From: Betaproteobacteria bacterium
GTDB lineage: Bacteria > Pseudomonadota > Gammaproteobacteria > Burkholderiales > Casimicrobiaceae
Length of the DNA: 64,000 nt
Direction of reading: 5' to 3'
NCBI GenBank assembly: GCA_013298695.1
Contig: JAAFIS010000002.1
Coordinates: 1 to 64,000, forward strand
In this document: positions 44,940-53,300 of the stretch, piece after piece
Layout of the letters: the number at the start of each line of letters is the position of its first letter
How positions within the stretch are numbered: the first letter of the stretch is position 1
The notes under the pieces: model-generated
What the model saw: only the letters and a program-made list of their open reading frames with translations
Told to the model about the DNA's origin: nothing
Database searches by the model: none
Program-made: the position numbers and the translations under genes

Positions 44940-46412
44940 GTGTATTACCCGCGCTCTCTCACCAACGTCATTCTTGCTTGCTTCGTGCTCTCGGCGGTGC
45001 CGCTCGTGGTCGCCCTTGCCGAGCTAGCACTCGGGCTCGACGCGCTGGCGAAGCGATCCCAGCTTTCGGTGCGCGAAGCTGAGGCGGCAAGTGTTGCCTC
45101 TCGCGAACTGCGCGACATTGTGGGCAAGATGGAGCGCGCGGTGCGGCAGTCGATCGTGCTTGAAGACACCTCACTCATCGATAACTACAAACGGCTCGAC
45201 GGCCAACTCGAACAAACGTTGATTCGAGCGCAAGCGCTTCCGTTGATCGACGATGAGAGGGCCGCTGTTAAAGCGATTTCCAAGCCGCGTGCGCAATTAG
45301 CCAATGCGCTGAAAAACGGCATTCCCGAACCCAGCGAGCGACCTAAGCTCGTGGAAACTGCGGCGGATTTATTCGACACCACCGCGCAAGCCGCCACTCT
45401 TCTGGGTCGCGTGACCGAACGTGAAGTCGTCACCTTGCGCACAATGGCTGCGAAAACTAGAGAAAACTGGCCATGGTTTTTAGGCGTAGCCGCGGTGACC
45501 GCATTGCTGCTCGCAGTGGGATTCTCGATTCTCATCGCGCGGCCCTTGCGCAATATTGATCGCAGCATCAGAAAGCTCGGGCGCGGCGAATTCGCTGATT
45601 CGATTTCGATCAAAGGCCCGCGCGACCTACGATCACTCGGCGAGCGACTCGATTGGCTACGCCGAAGGCTGCTCGAGCTCGAAACGCACCAGTCGCGCTT
45701 CTTGCGCCACGTTTCACATGAGCTGAAAACGCCGCTCACTGCGGTTCGCGAAGGCTCCGAACTTTTAAACGATCGGATTGTCGGAGAGATGTCGAAGCAG
45801 CAAACCGACGTGGTGCGCATCATCCGCGACAACACGGTGTCGCTGCAGCGACTGATCGAAGATTTGCTCTCGTATCAACAACACCGGAGCGCCGCGCCAC
45901 TCAAAATTGAGCACGTGGAGTTGTCACCCATCATCGACCGCGTTGTACGCGAACATCGCTTGGAAATGCTTTCGCGCGCAATCACCACCGAAGTTCAGGG
46001 CGAATGGCAAACGCTGGAAGCAGATCGAGAGCAAATACGCGTCGTGCTGGATAACTTAGTCTCAAACGCCATCAAATATTCGCCGCGTGGCGGTAAGGTA
46101 CAGATTAGCGTCGCACGCGACGAAAACTTTGTGCAAATTGACGTTTGCGATGACGGACCTGGCATTGCTGCCAGTGAGCAGGAAAAAGTATTCGAATCGT
46201 TTTTTCGCGGCGATGCCAGCGCGAATGGGAAAATAAAGGGAACCGGGTTGGGTTTGGCCATCGTTCGCGAGTATGTGAGCGCACACGAAGGCAGTGTGTA
46301 TGTGGTCGATGCCGGGCAACCTGGCGGAAAATTTCGAGTGCGCCTTCCGCGTGTGCAATCGCGGATTGCTGTCAATGATGAGACGCAGATTGGAGAGTCG
46401 TTTGCTTCGTAG
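44940..46412 (+). CDS. glrK: Sensor histidine kinase of the GlrK/QseE type
   Basis: The 490-residue protein starts with GTG 44940. A first helix (residues 8-30), a periplasmic part and a second helix (about 178-200) frame the sensor. HAMP at about 201-250 is followed by HisKA HVSHELKTPLTAV with H260, and HATPase_c with N box (LDNLVSNAIKYSP), G1 (DDGPGIA) and G2 (GTGLGLAI). Position before a QseG-like lipoprotein and a sigma-54 regulator marks it as GlrK/QseE, which responds to envelope state. Confidence 0.93.
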   Translation: MYYPRSLTNVILACFVLSAVPLVVALAELALGLDALAKRSQLSVREAEAASVASRELRDIVGKMERAVRQSIVLEDTSLIDNYKRLDGQLEQTLIRAQALPLIDDERAAVKAISKPRAQLANALKNGIPEPSERPKLVETAADLFDTTAQAATLLGRVTEREVVTLRTMAAKTRENWPWFLGVAAVTALLLAVGFSILIARPLRNIDRSIRKLGRGEFADSISIKGPRDLRSLGERLDWLRRRLLELETHQSRFLRHVSHELKTPLTAVREGSELLNDRIVGEMSKQQTDVVRIIRDNTVSLQRLIEDLLSYQQHRSAAPLKIEHVELSPIIDRVVREHRLEMLSRAITTEVQGEWQTLEADREQIRVVLDNLVSNAIKYSPRGGKVQISVARDENFVQIDVCDDGPGIAASEQEKVFESFFRGDASANGKIKGTGLGLAIVREYVSAHEGSVYVVDAGQPGGKFRVRLPRVQSRIAVNDETQIGESFAS

Positions 46413-47076
46413 AGATAAATTTGCGTCGAAAGTGATTTACGCCGTACGGGCTCGCGTTTTCGCGCGGCTGAGTGTGCCGCGGAATCCGCAAACGCTCGCG
46501 GTTGCCCTGCTTTTGCCGCTCGGCGGTTGCGCGATTGCCCCGGAAATTCCTGTGATCAATCGATTGACTCAGCCGCAGGTCGTCACCGAAACGGTGTATG
46601 TGCCGATTTATGTTGAGGTGGAAAAGCAAGTGGCTGCCCTGCCGAAAGCGCCAGAGCCGGTCAAGCTGCCTGAAGATCAAGATCAAGCGCTTAATTTGTT
46701 GCTCGATCTGGCGCGCGCCAGTAACGGTAACGCCGACGACGCGCGAAAAGAGCTTGCCGCGGCTCAGGCCGCCTACAACCGTGATCGCACCTCGCTAAAC
46801 CGCACGCGTTTGGCGCTGTTTTCTTCGCTTGCCGCCAACACTTCGCCGGACGACTCGCGGCTACAAGCGCTGCTTGAGCCGCTCACCGCGAAAGTCGGCG
46901 GGCTTCCAAGCACTCACCCGATACGACCGGTCGCGGAAATGCTGCTGGCGCAAATCAGCGAGCGCAACCGTCAGGTGCGTGAACAAACCAAAAAAGTTGA
47001 AGAGTTACAACAAAAGCTCGACGCTCTCAAAGCGATCGAAAAGCAATTACTGGATCGCGATCGTCGGCGGAATTAG
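46375..47076 (+). CDS. qseG: QseG-like lipoprotein of the GlrKR system
   Basis: In enterobacteria QseG (YfhG) is an outer-membrane lipoprotein that activates the GlrK kinase. Here the gene lies between glrK and glrR, overlapping the end of glrK by 38 bp. A lipobox LGGC follows a long basic N-terminal stretch; ATG 46375 or 46378 are possible starts, or a later start nearer the hydrophobic segment. The mature part has ALNLLLDLARASNG near the start and a C-terminal coiled coil (RNRQVREQTKKVEELQQKLDALKAIEKQ, key heptads E-L-Q-L-L). Length is about 233 residues. Confidence 0.82.
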   Translation: MMRRRLESRLLRRDKFASKVIYAVRARVFARLSVPRNPQTLAVALLLPLGGCAIAPEIPVINRLTQPQVVTETVYVPIYVEVEKQVAALPKAPEPVKLPEDQDQALNLLLDLARASNGNADDARKELAAAQAAYNRDRTSLNRTRLALFSSLAANTSPDDSRLQALLEPLTAKVGGLPSTHPIRPVAEMLLAQISERNRQVREQTKKVEELQQKLDALKAIEKQLLDRDRRRN

Positions 47077-47117
47077 TGTCGTTTCGATACAAGTCTAAGA
47101 AGTAAAAAGGGTAGGCT

Positions 47118-48491
47118 ATGGCTGCAGAAATTTTGCTGGTGGATGATGATCCCGATTTGCTCAAACTAATCGGGTTGCGCTTAACGGCTGCCGGTTATCG
47201 CGTGAAAAGCGCGGAGAGCGGTGAGATAGCACTCGCGCACATTGCGGTTTCGCGCCCGTCGGTTGTGGTCACAGATTTGCGGATGCCCGGCATTGACGGC
47301 ATGCAACTCTTTGAGCAAATCAACGCGCAACATCCCACCTTGCCGGTGATCATCCTTACTGCGCACGGCACGATTCCAGATGCAGTGGCGGCCACTCAGC
47401 GTGGCGTGTTTGGGTTTCTCACAAAGCCATTTGATCCGCCCGATTTGTTGTCGAAAGTTGCGCAAGCGGTTTCGGTTGCCGGAGAATCCACGTCTAACGT
47501 CGGTAACAGCGCGGAAACGCCGGCTGACGTCTGGCGCGCTCACATCGTGACCCGCAGCTCCAAAATGGAGGATTTGTTGCGTCGTGCGCGCTTGGTGGCC
47601 GACTCAATGGCAGCGGTGCTAATTTTGGGCGAATCCGGCACCGGCAAAGAGCTGCTCGCACGCGCAATTCACGCGGCCAGTTCGCGCGCGACGAAGCCTT
47701 TCATGGCGATCAACTGCGCGGCGATCCCCGAAAACCTCTTGGAAAGCGAACTTTTCGGCTACGCAAAAGGCGCGTTCACTGGTGCAACTGCGTCTTCTCC
47801 GGGCTTATTCCAATCGGCTAACGGCGGTACGCTGTTTTTAGATGAAATCGGGGATATGCCACTTGCGCTGCAAGCCAAGCTTTTACGGGTTTTACAAGAA
47901 AGTGCTGTACGCCCGGTCGGCTCCGCGCAAACAAGCCCGATCGACGTTCGCATCGTGTCGGCAACGCACCGAAATCTCGACGCGATGCGAGCAGATCGGT
48001 CGTTTCGCGAGGATTTGTATTACCGCCTCAACGTGGTGGCGCTCAAATTGCCTCCGCTGGCAGAACGCCGTGAGGATATTCCCGCACTCGTTCAGCACTT
48101 CCTGAAAAAAATCTCGACGCGATACCGCAAACCATTGCCAACGCTTGCGCCAGAAGCGCTCGCCGCGGTGGTTGCGGCGCCGTGGCCGGGCAATGTTCGT
48201 CAGCTTGAAAATCTGCTCGAACAAGCCGTTGCGCTTTCCACGACCAACGTGATCCCGTTGTCGCTCGTTCGCACCAGCTTGGACGACGCCGAAGCGCCGC
48301 TCGTTTCTTTCGAAACGGCGCGCAAGTCGTTTGAACGCGATTACCTTGTCCGCATCCTGAAACTCACTGCGGGCAACGCCGCGCAAGCCGCGCAAATGGC
48401 GGGGCGCAATCGCACCGAGTTCTACAAACTCCTGCAGCGCCATAACCTCGAACCCGGGATGTTTAAGGACGCGGCAAAGGCGAGCGCCTAA
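47118..48491 (+). CDS. glrR: Sigma-54-dependent response regulator of the GlrR/QseF type
   Basis: The 457-residue protein has a receiver domain (LLVDDDPD, phospho-acceptor D53, T and K in LTAHG and LTKPFDPP). An AAA+ domain follows with Walker A GESGTGKE, the sigma-54 contact GYAKGAFTGA and Walker B GGTLFLDEIGD. The C-terminal HTH (AAQAAQMAGRNRTEFYKLLQRH) is of the Fis type. In enterobacteria GlrR drives glmY small RNA and rpoE; the targets here are unknown. AAAAAGGGTAGGCT precedes the ATG. It follows qseG by 41 bp in one operon. Confidence 0.95.
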   Translation: MAAEILLVDDDPDLLKLIGLRLTAAGYRVKSAESGEIALAHIAVSRPSVVVTDLRMPGIDGMQLFEQINAQHPTLPVIILTAHGTIPDAVAATQRGVFGFLTKPFDPPDLLSKVAQAVSVAGESTSNVGNSAETPADVWRAHIVTRSSKMEDLLRRARLVADSMAAVLILGESGTGKELLARAIHAASSRATKPFMAINCAAIPENLLESELFGYAKGAFTGATASSPGLFQSANGGTLFLDEIGDMPLALQAKLLRVLQESAVRPVGSAQTSPIDVRIVSATHRNLDAMRADRSFREDLYYRLNVVALKLPPLAERREDIPALVQHFLKKISTRYRKPLPTLAPEALAAVVAAPWPGNVRQLENLLEQAVALSTTNVIPLSLVRTSLDDAEAPLVSFETARKSFERDYLVRILKLTAGNAAQAAQMAGRNRTEFYKLLQRHNLEPGMFKDAAKASA

Positions 48492-48818
48492 AAGACTTTA
48501 GGCAGCGTGGTGATCGTGGCGAAGGGAAGCGATCGTTCGCCCGGGTCGAGCGTATTTTGGTCGCGTTGTTATTCAATTTCGCTGACAGCTCTGTGTCGAT
48601 AACGCCGCTTTACTCGGGATATGCCCGAGATATTGGTATTTAACGAATAGGCCAGCCAACCGCTCTTTCGCCCAATGAGTTTGGCCGCGCAGGTCAAAAG
48701 TTTACGTTCAGACCGCGGTCGGCGTGTGCGTCCCTCACCCGGCACGACGTTCGAAGAACTCGGCTAAAAAGTGAGATCGCGACGATTTCGACGCTTTTTC
48801 TAACCGCTTAACCGTTTC
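48492..48818. other. Gene-free region between glrR and dut
   Basis: The 327 bp hold dispersed element copy C (48608-48681) and otherwise no open frame or clear terminator that I can see. The dut promoter must lie in its last 130 bp. Confidence 0.4.
48608..48681. repeat. Dispersed intergenic element, copy C
   Basis: CTTTACTCGGGA (48608-48619) faces GCCCAATGAGTT (48670-48681) over exactly 50 nt. CGCCG precedes it, and GATATTGGTATTTA in the centre matches copy B. The ends are the most diverged of the five copies. An inner CTCGGGATATGCCCGAG palindrome (48613-48629) is special to this copy. Confidence 0.5.
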
Positions 48819-49274
48819 ATGCAAATTCAATTCAAAATCGTTCGCGAAGCCGCGCGCGCGAACCTTCCCGCCTATGCGACCGCCGGCTCAGCAGGCCTCG
48901 ACCTTCGCGCTTGCGTCGAAGCGCCGGTAACGCTCGCACCGGGCGAAACCACGCTGGTGCCGACGGGAGTGGCCATTCACATCGCTGACCCGGGCTTCGC
49001 CGCGATGATCCTGCCGCGCTCGGGGCTCGGTCATAAACACGGCATCGTGCTCGGTAATTTGGTCGGTTTGATCGACAGCGACTACCAGGGCGAACTCATG
49101 GTGAGCGTTTGGAATCGCAATCCGCAGGGTGGCGCAAGCTTCGTCATCGCACCGCAAGAACGCATCGCGCAATTGGTGATCGTGCCGGTGACGCAAGTTG
49201 CGTTTCAGGAAGTCATTGAGTTTGACCAATCCGAGCGCGGCGCGGGTGGGTTCGGCAGCACCGGACGAAAATGA
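48819..49274 (+). CDS. dut: dUTP diphosphatase
   Basis: Dut splits dUTP to dUMP and PPi. The 151-residue protein has all five trimeric dUTPase motifs: [47 protein letters not shown] and the C-terminal [13 protein letters not shown]. The stop overlaps the start of the PfkB kinase gene by 4 bp (ATGA). Confidence 0.97.
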   Translation: MQIQFKIVREAARANLPAYATAGSAGLDLRACVEAPVTLAPGETTLVPTGVAIHIADPGFAAMILPRSGLGHKHGIVLGNLVGLIDSDYQGELMVSVWNRNPQGGASFVIAPQERIAQLVIVPVTQVAFQEVIEFDQSERGAGGFGSTGRK

Positions 49275-50200
49275 TGCAGCCACCGCGCTTTCTGCACCCG
49301 CCTAACAAACGCCGTCGCATCGTTTGTTTGGGCATGGCCACGCTCGATCAAATTTTCCGTGTGGATCATATTCCCGAAGCACCCGCGAAATTTCGCGCCA
49401 ACGATTTCATTGTGACCGGAGGCGGCCAAGCGGCTAACGCTGCCGTCACCGTGCGCCGCTTAGGCGGTGCCGCGCAGTTTTGGGGACGCGTGGGCGATGA
49501 CCCAGTGGGCGATCAAATCCTGCGCTTGCTATCCGACGAGCGAGTCGATATTCAACACGTGCATCGATTGCCCGGAGCGCGGTCGAAAACCGCAGCGATC
49601 TTGGTCGACGCGCGCGGCGAGCGCTTGGTGTGCTCGGCACCGTCGCAAGGCTATCCACCCGACACGTCGTGGCTGCCGCTTGATGAGATCGAAGTGATGC
49701 ACGCAGTGCATGCCGATTCGCGCTGGAAACCGGGCGCGCTCGCGCTGTTCGACGCGGCGGCTGAATCGAAACTGCCGAGCGTGTTTGACGCCGACGCTGG
49801 CGAGCCAGAGGAAGTGCTTGCAGTGTCGCGTGCGTCAACGCATCCGGCGTGGAGCGAGCCGATGCTTAAAAGTATGGGCTGGGGCGTCCCAGAAACCGCG
49901 TTGCCGCGCGTTTTCGGTGGCCGAAACAAACTCTGCGCCGTAACACTCGGCGAACGCGGCGTCGTCTGGTTCGACGGCGCCTCGCTGAAGCATTCGCCGG
50001 CGTTGAATGTGCCTTCCATCGACACGCTCGCCGCAGGGGATACGTGGCACGGCGCGTTGGCCTACGCGCTGGCCGACGGCCACGATGACGCTCGCGCCAT
50101 CGAGTTTGCGAGCTTAGTTGCGGCATTGAAATGCACCGTGTTTGGTGGGCGCATCGGCATCCCGACTCGCGCTCAAGTTGAAGCCTACGAAGTGACTTGA
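49271..50200 (+). CDS. PfkB-family sugar kinase
   Basis: The 309-residue protein has the ribokinase fold: [19 protein letters not shown] near the N-terminus and the catalytic [17 protein letters not shown] near the C-terminus (anion hole and base Asp). [17 protein letters not shown] is typical of PfkB kinases. The sugar substrate is unclear; TWHG in place of TFxG is seen in a subgroup with 6-sulfofructose or related kinases. It is translationally coupled to dut (4-bp overlap). Confidence 0.88.
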   Translation: MMQPPRFLHPPNKRRRIVCLGMATLDQIFRVDHIPEAPAKFRANDFIVTGGGQAANAAVTVRRLGGAAQFWGRVGDDPVGDQILRLLSDERVDIQHVHRLPGARSKTAAILVDARGERLVCSAPSQGYPPDTSWLPLDEIEVMHAVHADSRWKPGALALFDAAAESKLPSVFDADAGEPEEVLAVSRASTHPAWSEPMLKSMGWGVPETALPRVFGGRNKLCAVTLGERGVVWFDGASLKHSPALNVPSIDTLAAGDTWHGALAYALADGHDDARAIEFASLVAALKCTVFGGRIGIPTRAQVEAYEVT

Positions 50201-50354
50201 CCCCACACGCAACTCAACAACTCGGTCGCGTACTCGGTGGCGTTCTCGGCGGCGTTCTCGGCGGCGCGTCGAACGAGTGGTCAGCACGCCCTGAGTGAAA
50301 AAAACGCAAAAAATTTTGAAATTTGCTTGAACTTTTTAATTGGCATCCGCATCT

Positions 50355-50495
50355 TAAAAACATGGCAAGTTCGCGAACTGGTTGATTCCCTCCTCTCTCG
50401 CGAAGCCTTCCTCCCCGTAGCGGGTTTCCCCCGACCCCGACGTGGTGACGTTCAAGGGCGATTGGCGCAAGCCTTTCGCCCTTTTTTCTTTTTGC
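50355..50495 (+). ncRNA. Possible small RNA with an anti-Shine-Dalgarno loop
   Basis: A stem TTCGCGA (50370-50376) with TCGCGAA (50398-50404) closes a 21-nt loop containing CCCTCCT, complementary to Shine-Dalgarno sequences. CTTCCTCCCC and a CCCG-tag-CGGG stem follow. The unit ends in a two-part stem AAGGGCGA/TCGCCCTT (50454-50483) with an inner GGC-gcaa-GCC, running into TTTTTTCTTTTT. TTGAAC at about 50327 may be a -35 box. This order recalls anti-SD small RNAs of other proteobacteria. No open frame or family match is evident; the 5' end is a guess. Confidence 0.35.
50454..50495 (+). terminator. Strong intrinsic terminator
   Basis: AAGGGCGA-tt-GGC-gcaa-GCC-tt-TCGCCCTT forms a nested stem followed by TTTTCTTTTT. 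It is 254 bp after the PfkB kinase gene, too far for a usual operon end, which is why a separate transcript is suspected. Confidence 0.85.
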
Positions 50496-50849
50496 CGGTT
50501 AACTATCGCAATCGCGCTGAAGCGGAGCTGAACTCGGCGTTACTTCGCGTTTACGTTCTGTCACAGTTGCTCGGCCAAGTTCATCGTGGGCGTTGAATCA
50601 TTTCGCGATTAGCGCGTCAAACCAGCGATTCGGTTTGTTATGTTTGTCGCGCTCTTAATGCGCTTGTTGGAAGCCCTGATTAGTTTTCGTGAGGTGCTGG
50701 ACGGTTTGCGCCTGCCGACGGGATGCAACGATGCACTGAAGACAGGGTTTTTCTGGCGGCAAGAGCGATTTCAAGCTGAAAGAACTGGGCTAATATCTGG
50801 TACTGCGACGCCGATGTTCTGGCGCGCGCTTTGAGCAAAGGAAGTTGAT

Positions 50850-52307
50850 ATGCGTTTTCTGCGTGGCCAATCTCAAAAGTTCACCTGGGTGGGCGGCGGC
50901 GTGTTGTTGGGCGCGGCGCTCTCGCTTGCGCTCACGGTCGACGCCAATCGCGAAGCGCGAACAACGATTCCGGTTGATGAACTACGAACATTTTCCGAAG
51001 TTTTTTCTCGGATTAAGAGCGACTACGTAGTCCCGATCGACGACAAAAAGTTGATCGAACAAGCGATCAGCGGAATGGTGAGCGGTCTTGATCCGCATTC
51101 AACTTTTCTTGACGAAAACGCGATGCGCGAGATGCGCACAACGACCACCGGAAAATTCGGCGGTGTTGGTATTGAGATCGGCAACGAAGATGGCTATATC
51201 AAGGTCGTCGCGCCTATCGATGACACGCCAGCCGCTCGCGCAGGCATTCGCTCGGGTGACTTGATTACCAAGGTCGAAGGCGAATCAACGCGTGGTTTAA
51301 CCACCACCAAAGCGGTCGAGAAAATGCGCGGCACGCCGGGCACTAAAGTGCGCCTTGAGATTTTCAGAAAAGATGATCGCTCGACGGTGACCCACACGCT
51401 CACGCGCGAGGAAATCAAGGTACAAGCCGTTCGCGCTAAAGCCATCGAGCCGGGTCTCGCCTACGTTCGCGTACGTACCTTCAACGAGCTCACGGTGAGC
51501 GAAGTGGTGAAAGCCCTCGCCCAGCAACACTCGCAATCACCGCTGAAGGGCGTGGTTCTCGATTTGCGCAACAACCCCGGCGGTTTGCTCGATGCAGCGG
51601 TGGGTTTGTCGGCAGTGTTTCTTCCAAAAGACGCTCTCGTTGTGTACACCGAGGGCCGCATTGATGGCACTCGCGTTCGCTACACGGCAAGCCGCGAACA
51701 CTACGCGCGTCGTGGGCCAGACGTCGTGTCCAACGCGCCAGAGATTTTGAAATCAGTGCCGCTCGTAGTGCTAACTAATGGCGGCTCGGCATCAGCGTCT
51801 GAAATCGTCGCTGGCGCGCTGCAAGATCATAAACGCGCAACTGTGATGGGCATGACAACGTTCGGCAAGGGCTCAGTGCAAAACATCATTCCGTTGTCGT
51901 CAACGACGGGCATGAAGCTCACTACGTCAAAGTATTTCACGCCGAACGGTCGCTCCATTCAAGGCACCGGCATCGAAACCGACATCATGATTGATCAGCT
52001 GACGTGGGACGGCGTGGTCGCCCCGAAGTCGCAGCGCGAAAAAGATCTGGCGCGCCACCTCGTCGGCAAAGACGAGAAGAGCGAGGAAGTCGCTGAAGCC
52101 GAAGAGGACACGTCGGAAGAGGCGCAGGAAGCAAAGCTTGCTAAAGCGCGCGAAGACAGCAAGAAAATGAAGGGCTTCGATTGGGGTAACGAGAAGGATT
52201 TCTTGTTTGCTCAAGCGCTCAATCAGCTCAAAGGGTTGCCGGTTGTGCGCTCCACTATCGAAGCGTCTAAAACCGCGTCGGTGAAGCCTGAGGCCGTGAA
52301 GAAGTAA
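50850..52307 (+). CDS. ctpA: C-terminal processing peptidase (S41)
   Basis: Ctp proteases cleave periplasmic proteins and cell-wall hydrolases. The 485-residue protein has an N-terminal signal/anchor (VGGGVLLGAALSLALTV), a PDZ domain at about 100-180 (GKFGGVGIEI, ARAGIRSGDLITKVEG) and the S41 core with the Ser-rich NGGSASASE (310-318) and Lys340 in FGKGS, forming the Ser-Lys dyad. A charged, Glu-rich C-terminal tail (about 385-440) is long. AAAGGAAG precedes the ATG. Confidence 0.95.
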   Translation: MRFLRGQSQKFTWVGGGVLLGAALSLALTVDANREARTTIPVDELRTFSEVFSRIKSDYVVPIDDKKLIEQAISGMVSGLDPHSTFLDENAMREMRTTTTGKFGGVGIEIGNEDGYIKVVAPIDDTPAARAGIRSGDLITKVEGESTRGLTTTKAVEKMRGTPGTKVRLEIFRKDDRSTVTHTLTREEIKVQAVRAKAIEPGLAYVRVRTFNELTVSEVVKALAQQHSQSPLKGVVLDLRNNPGGLLDAAVGLSAVFLPKDALVVYTEGRIDGTRVRYTASREHYARRGPDVVSNAPEILKSVPLVVLTNGGSASASEIVAGALQDHKRATVMGMTTFGKGSVQNIIPLSSTTGMKLTTSKYFTPNGRSIQGTGIETDIMIDQLTWDGVVAPKSQREKDLARHLVGKDEKSEEVAEAEEDTSEEAQEAKLAKAREDSKKMKGFDWGNEKDFLFAQALNQLKGLPVVRSTIEASKTASVKPEAVKK

Positions 52308-52326
52308 TCCACGCGGCTTGCGAACA

Positions 52327-52358
52327 AACAGCGGCGCCATCGCCGCTGTTTTGTTTTT
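52327..52358 (+). terminator. Rho-independent terminator after ctpA
   Basis: AACAGCGGCG-ccat-CGCCGCTGTT is a perfect 10-bp stem followed by TTGTTTTT, 20 bp after the ctpA stop. Confidence 0.93.
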
Positions 52359-52453
52359 CACGTTAGTAACGTCCCAAGTTCGCGATGTCGCGCGCTCGAC
52401 TATCCAGCAAACTCATCTGCGGCTAGTCATACAGCCCCGCATGCGTAAGCTTT

Positions 52454-52527
52454 ATTTAGCTGGGCAAAGCGGCGCTTTCTGTTAGATTACGAGTTACCGA
52501 TCCAATGACGCCCTCGCCCAATTAAAT
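52454..52527. repeat. Dispersed intergenic element, copy D
   Basis: ATTTAGCTGGGC (52454-52465) is inverted to GCCCAATTAAAT (52516-52527), 10 of 12 bases pairing, with exactly 50 nt between. It lies between the convergent ctpA and LOG genes and ends about 30 bp from the LOG stop codon. Confidence 0.6.
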
Positions 52528-52556
52528 AGGCGTTTTTCTGAAACGGCTGTTGCGAA

Positions 52557-53300
52557 TTAAATGCCGAGAATCTCTTTGCGTTCCTGCTTCGTTGGCACGA
52601 AGCCTTCCCGTTCGTAGCAATCAAAGATCGCATCCACGATCTCTTGCGGATCTTCGAGGATTTGCATCAGCTCGATGTCTCCCGGAGAGATCAGCCGTCC
52701 CTCAAGCAGCGTTGCTCGCATCCATTCATGCAATCCGCTCCAAAAAGCTTTGCCCACAAGAATGATCGGCATCTTGCGACTTTTGCCGGTTTGAATGAGT
52801 GTGAGTGCCTCGGTGAGTTCATCTAGCGTGCCAAAGCCGCCGGGCATACAAATGAGCGCCATGCTGGTGCGCACAAAGGCGAGCTTGCGGTTAAAAAAGT
52901 ATTTGAACGAAATGCCCATGTCTTGGTAGGGATTTCCGGTTTGCTCGTGCGGAAGTTGGATATTGAGGCCGATTGATAGGCTCTTTCCAGCAAACGCCCC
53001 TTCGTTGGCCGCCTGCATGATGCCGGGTCCGCCGCCTGAAATCACGCTGAAGCCTGAATCCGACAACAAGCGCGCGATGTCGATCGTGCGTTGATACCAA
53101 GGTGAATCGGGTTGAATGCGCGCGGAGCCGAAGATCGACACGGCGGGTTGCACGTTTCGCAACTTCTCCGTCGCGTAGGTGAACTCCGACATAATCTGCA
53201 GGGCGCGCCACGCCTCCTGCCCTGGCGTTAAATCGCTCTCGTGCATGGCGCTCTTGATCGCCTGCACTTTCGCCTTGGTGCTCTCATTTTTTACCGACAT
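52557..53300 (-). CDS. LOG family protein (TIGR00730 Rossmann fold)
   Basis: LOG-type phosphoribohydrolases release nucleobases from nucleoside monophosphates; many bacterial members have unsettled roles. The 247-residue protein has SGGGPGIMQAANEGA, LPHEQ and the defining MPGGFGTLDELTE motif. ATG 53300 follows GGGA and overlaps the polA ATG on the other strand within the palindrome ACATGT; an ATG at about 53246 would avoid this overlap and cannot be excluded. Confidence 0.9.
   Translation of the reverse strand: MSVKNESTKAKVQAIKSAMHESDLTPGQEAWRALQIMSEFTYATEKLRNVQPAVSIFGSARIQPDSPWYQRTIDIARLLSDSGFSVISGGGPGIMQAANEGAFAGKSLSIGLNIQLPHEQTGNPYQDMGISFKYFFNRKLAFVRTSMALICMPGGFGTLDELTEALTLIQTGKSRKMPIILVGKAFWSGLHEWMRATLLEGRLISPGDIELMQILEDPQEIVDAIFDCYEREGFVPTKQERKEILGI

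Larger units (their letters stand above)
50201..50849. other. Long gene-free region before ctpA
   Basis: Of this 649 bp, 50355-50495 looks like a small RNA with its own terminator (separate entry). A short GCGTTCTCGGCG direct repeat lies at about 50241-50264. Open frames at 50237-50596 and 50640-50834 have no SD or family likeness and cross the terminator or lack codon bias, so I leave them out. The ctpA promoter lies in the last 300 bp. Confidence 0.45.

Noticed and set aside
50335-50360. Sigma-54 promoter for the possible small RNA
   Set aside because: TTGGCATCCGCATCTT has the GG of the -24 box but TT where the -12 GC should be.
50237-50596. 119-codon open frame after the PfkB kinase gene
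   Set aside because: It crosses the strong terminator at 50454-50495, has no SD and no protein likeness.
50640-50834. 64-codon open frame before ctpA
   Set aside because: No SD, no recognisable domain, and it lies where the ctpA promoter is expected.
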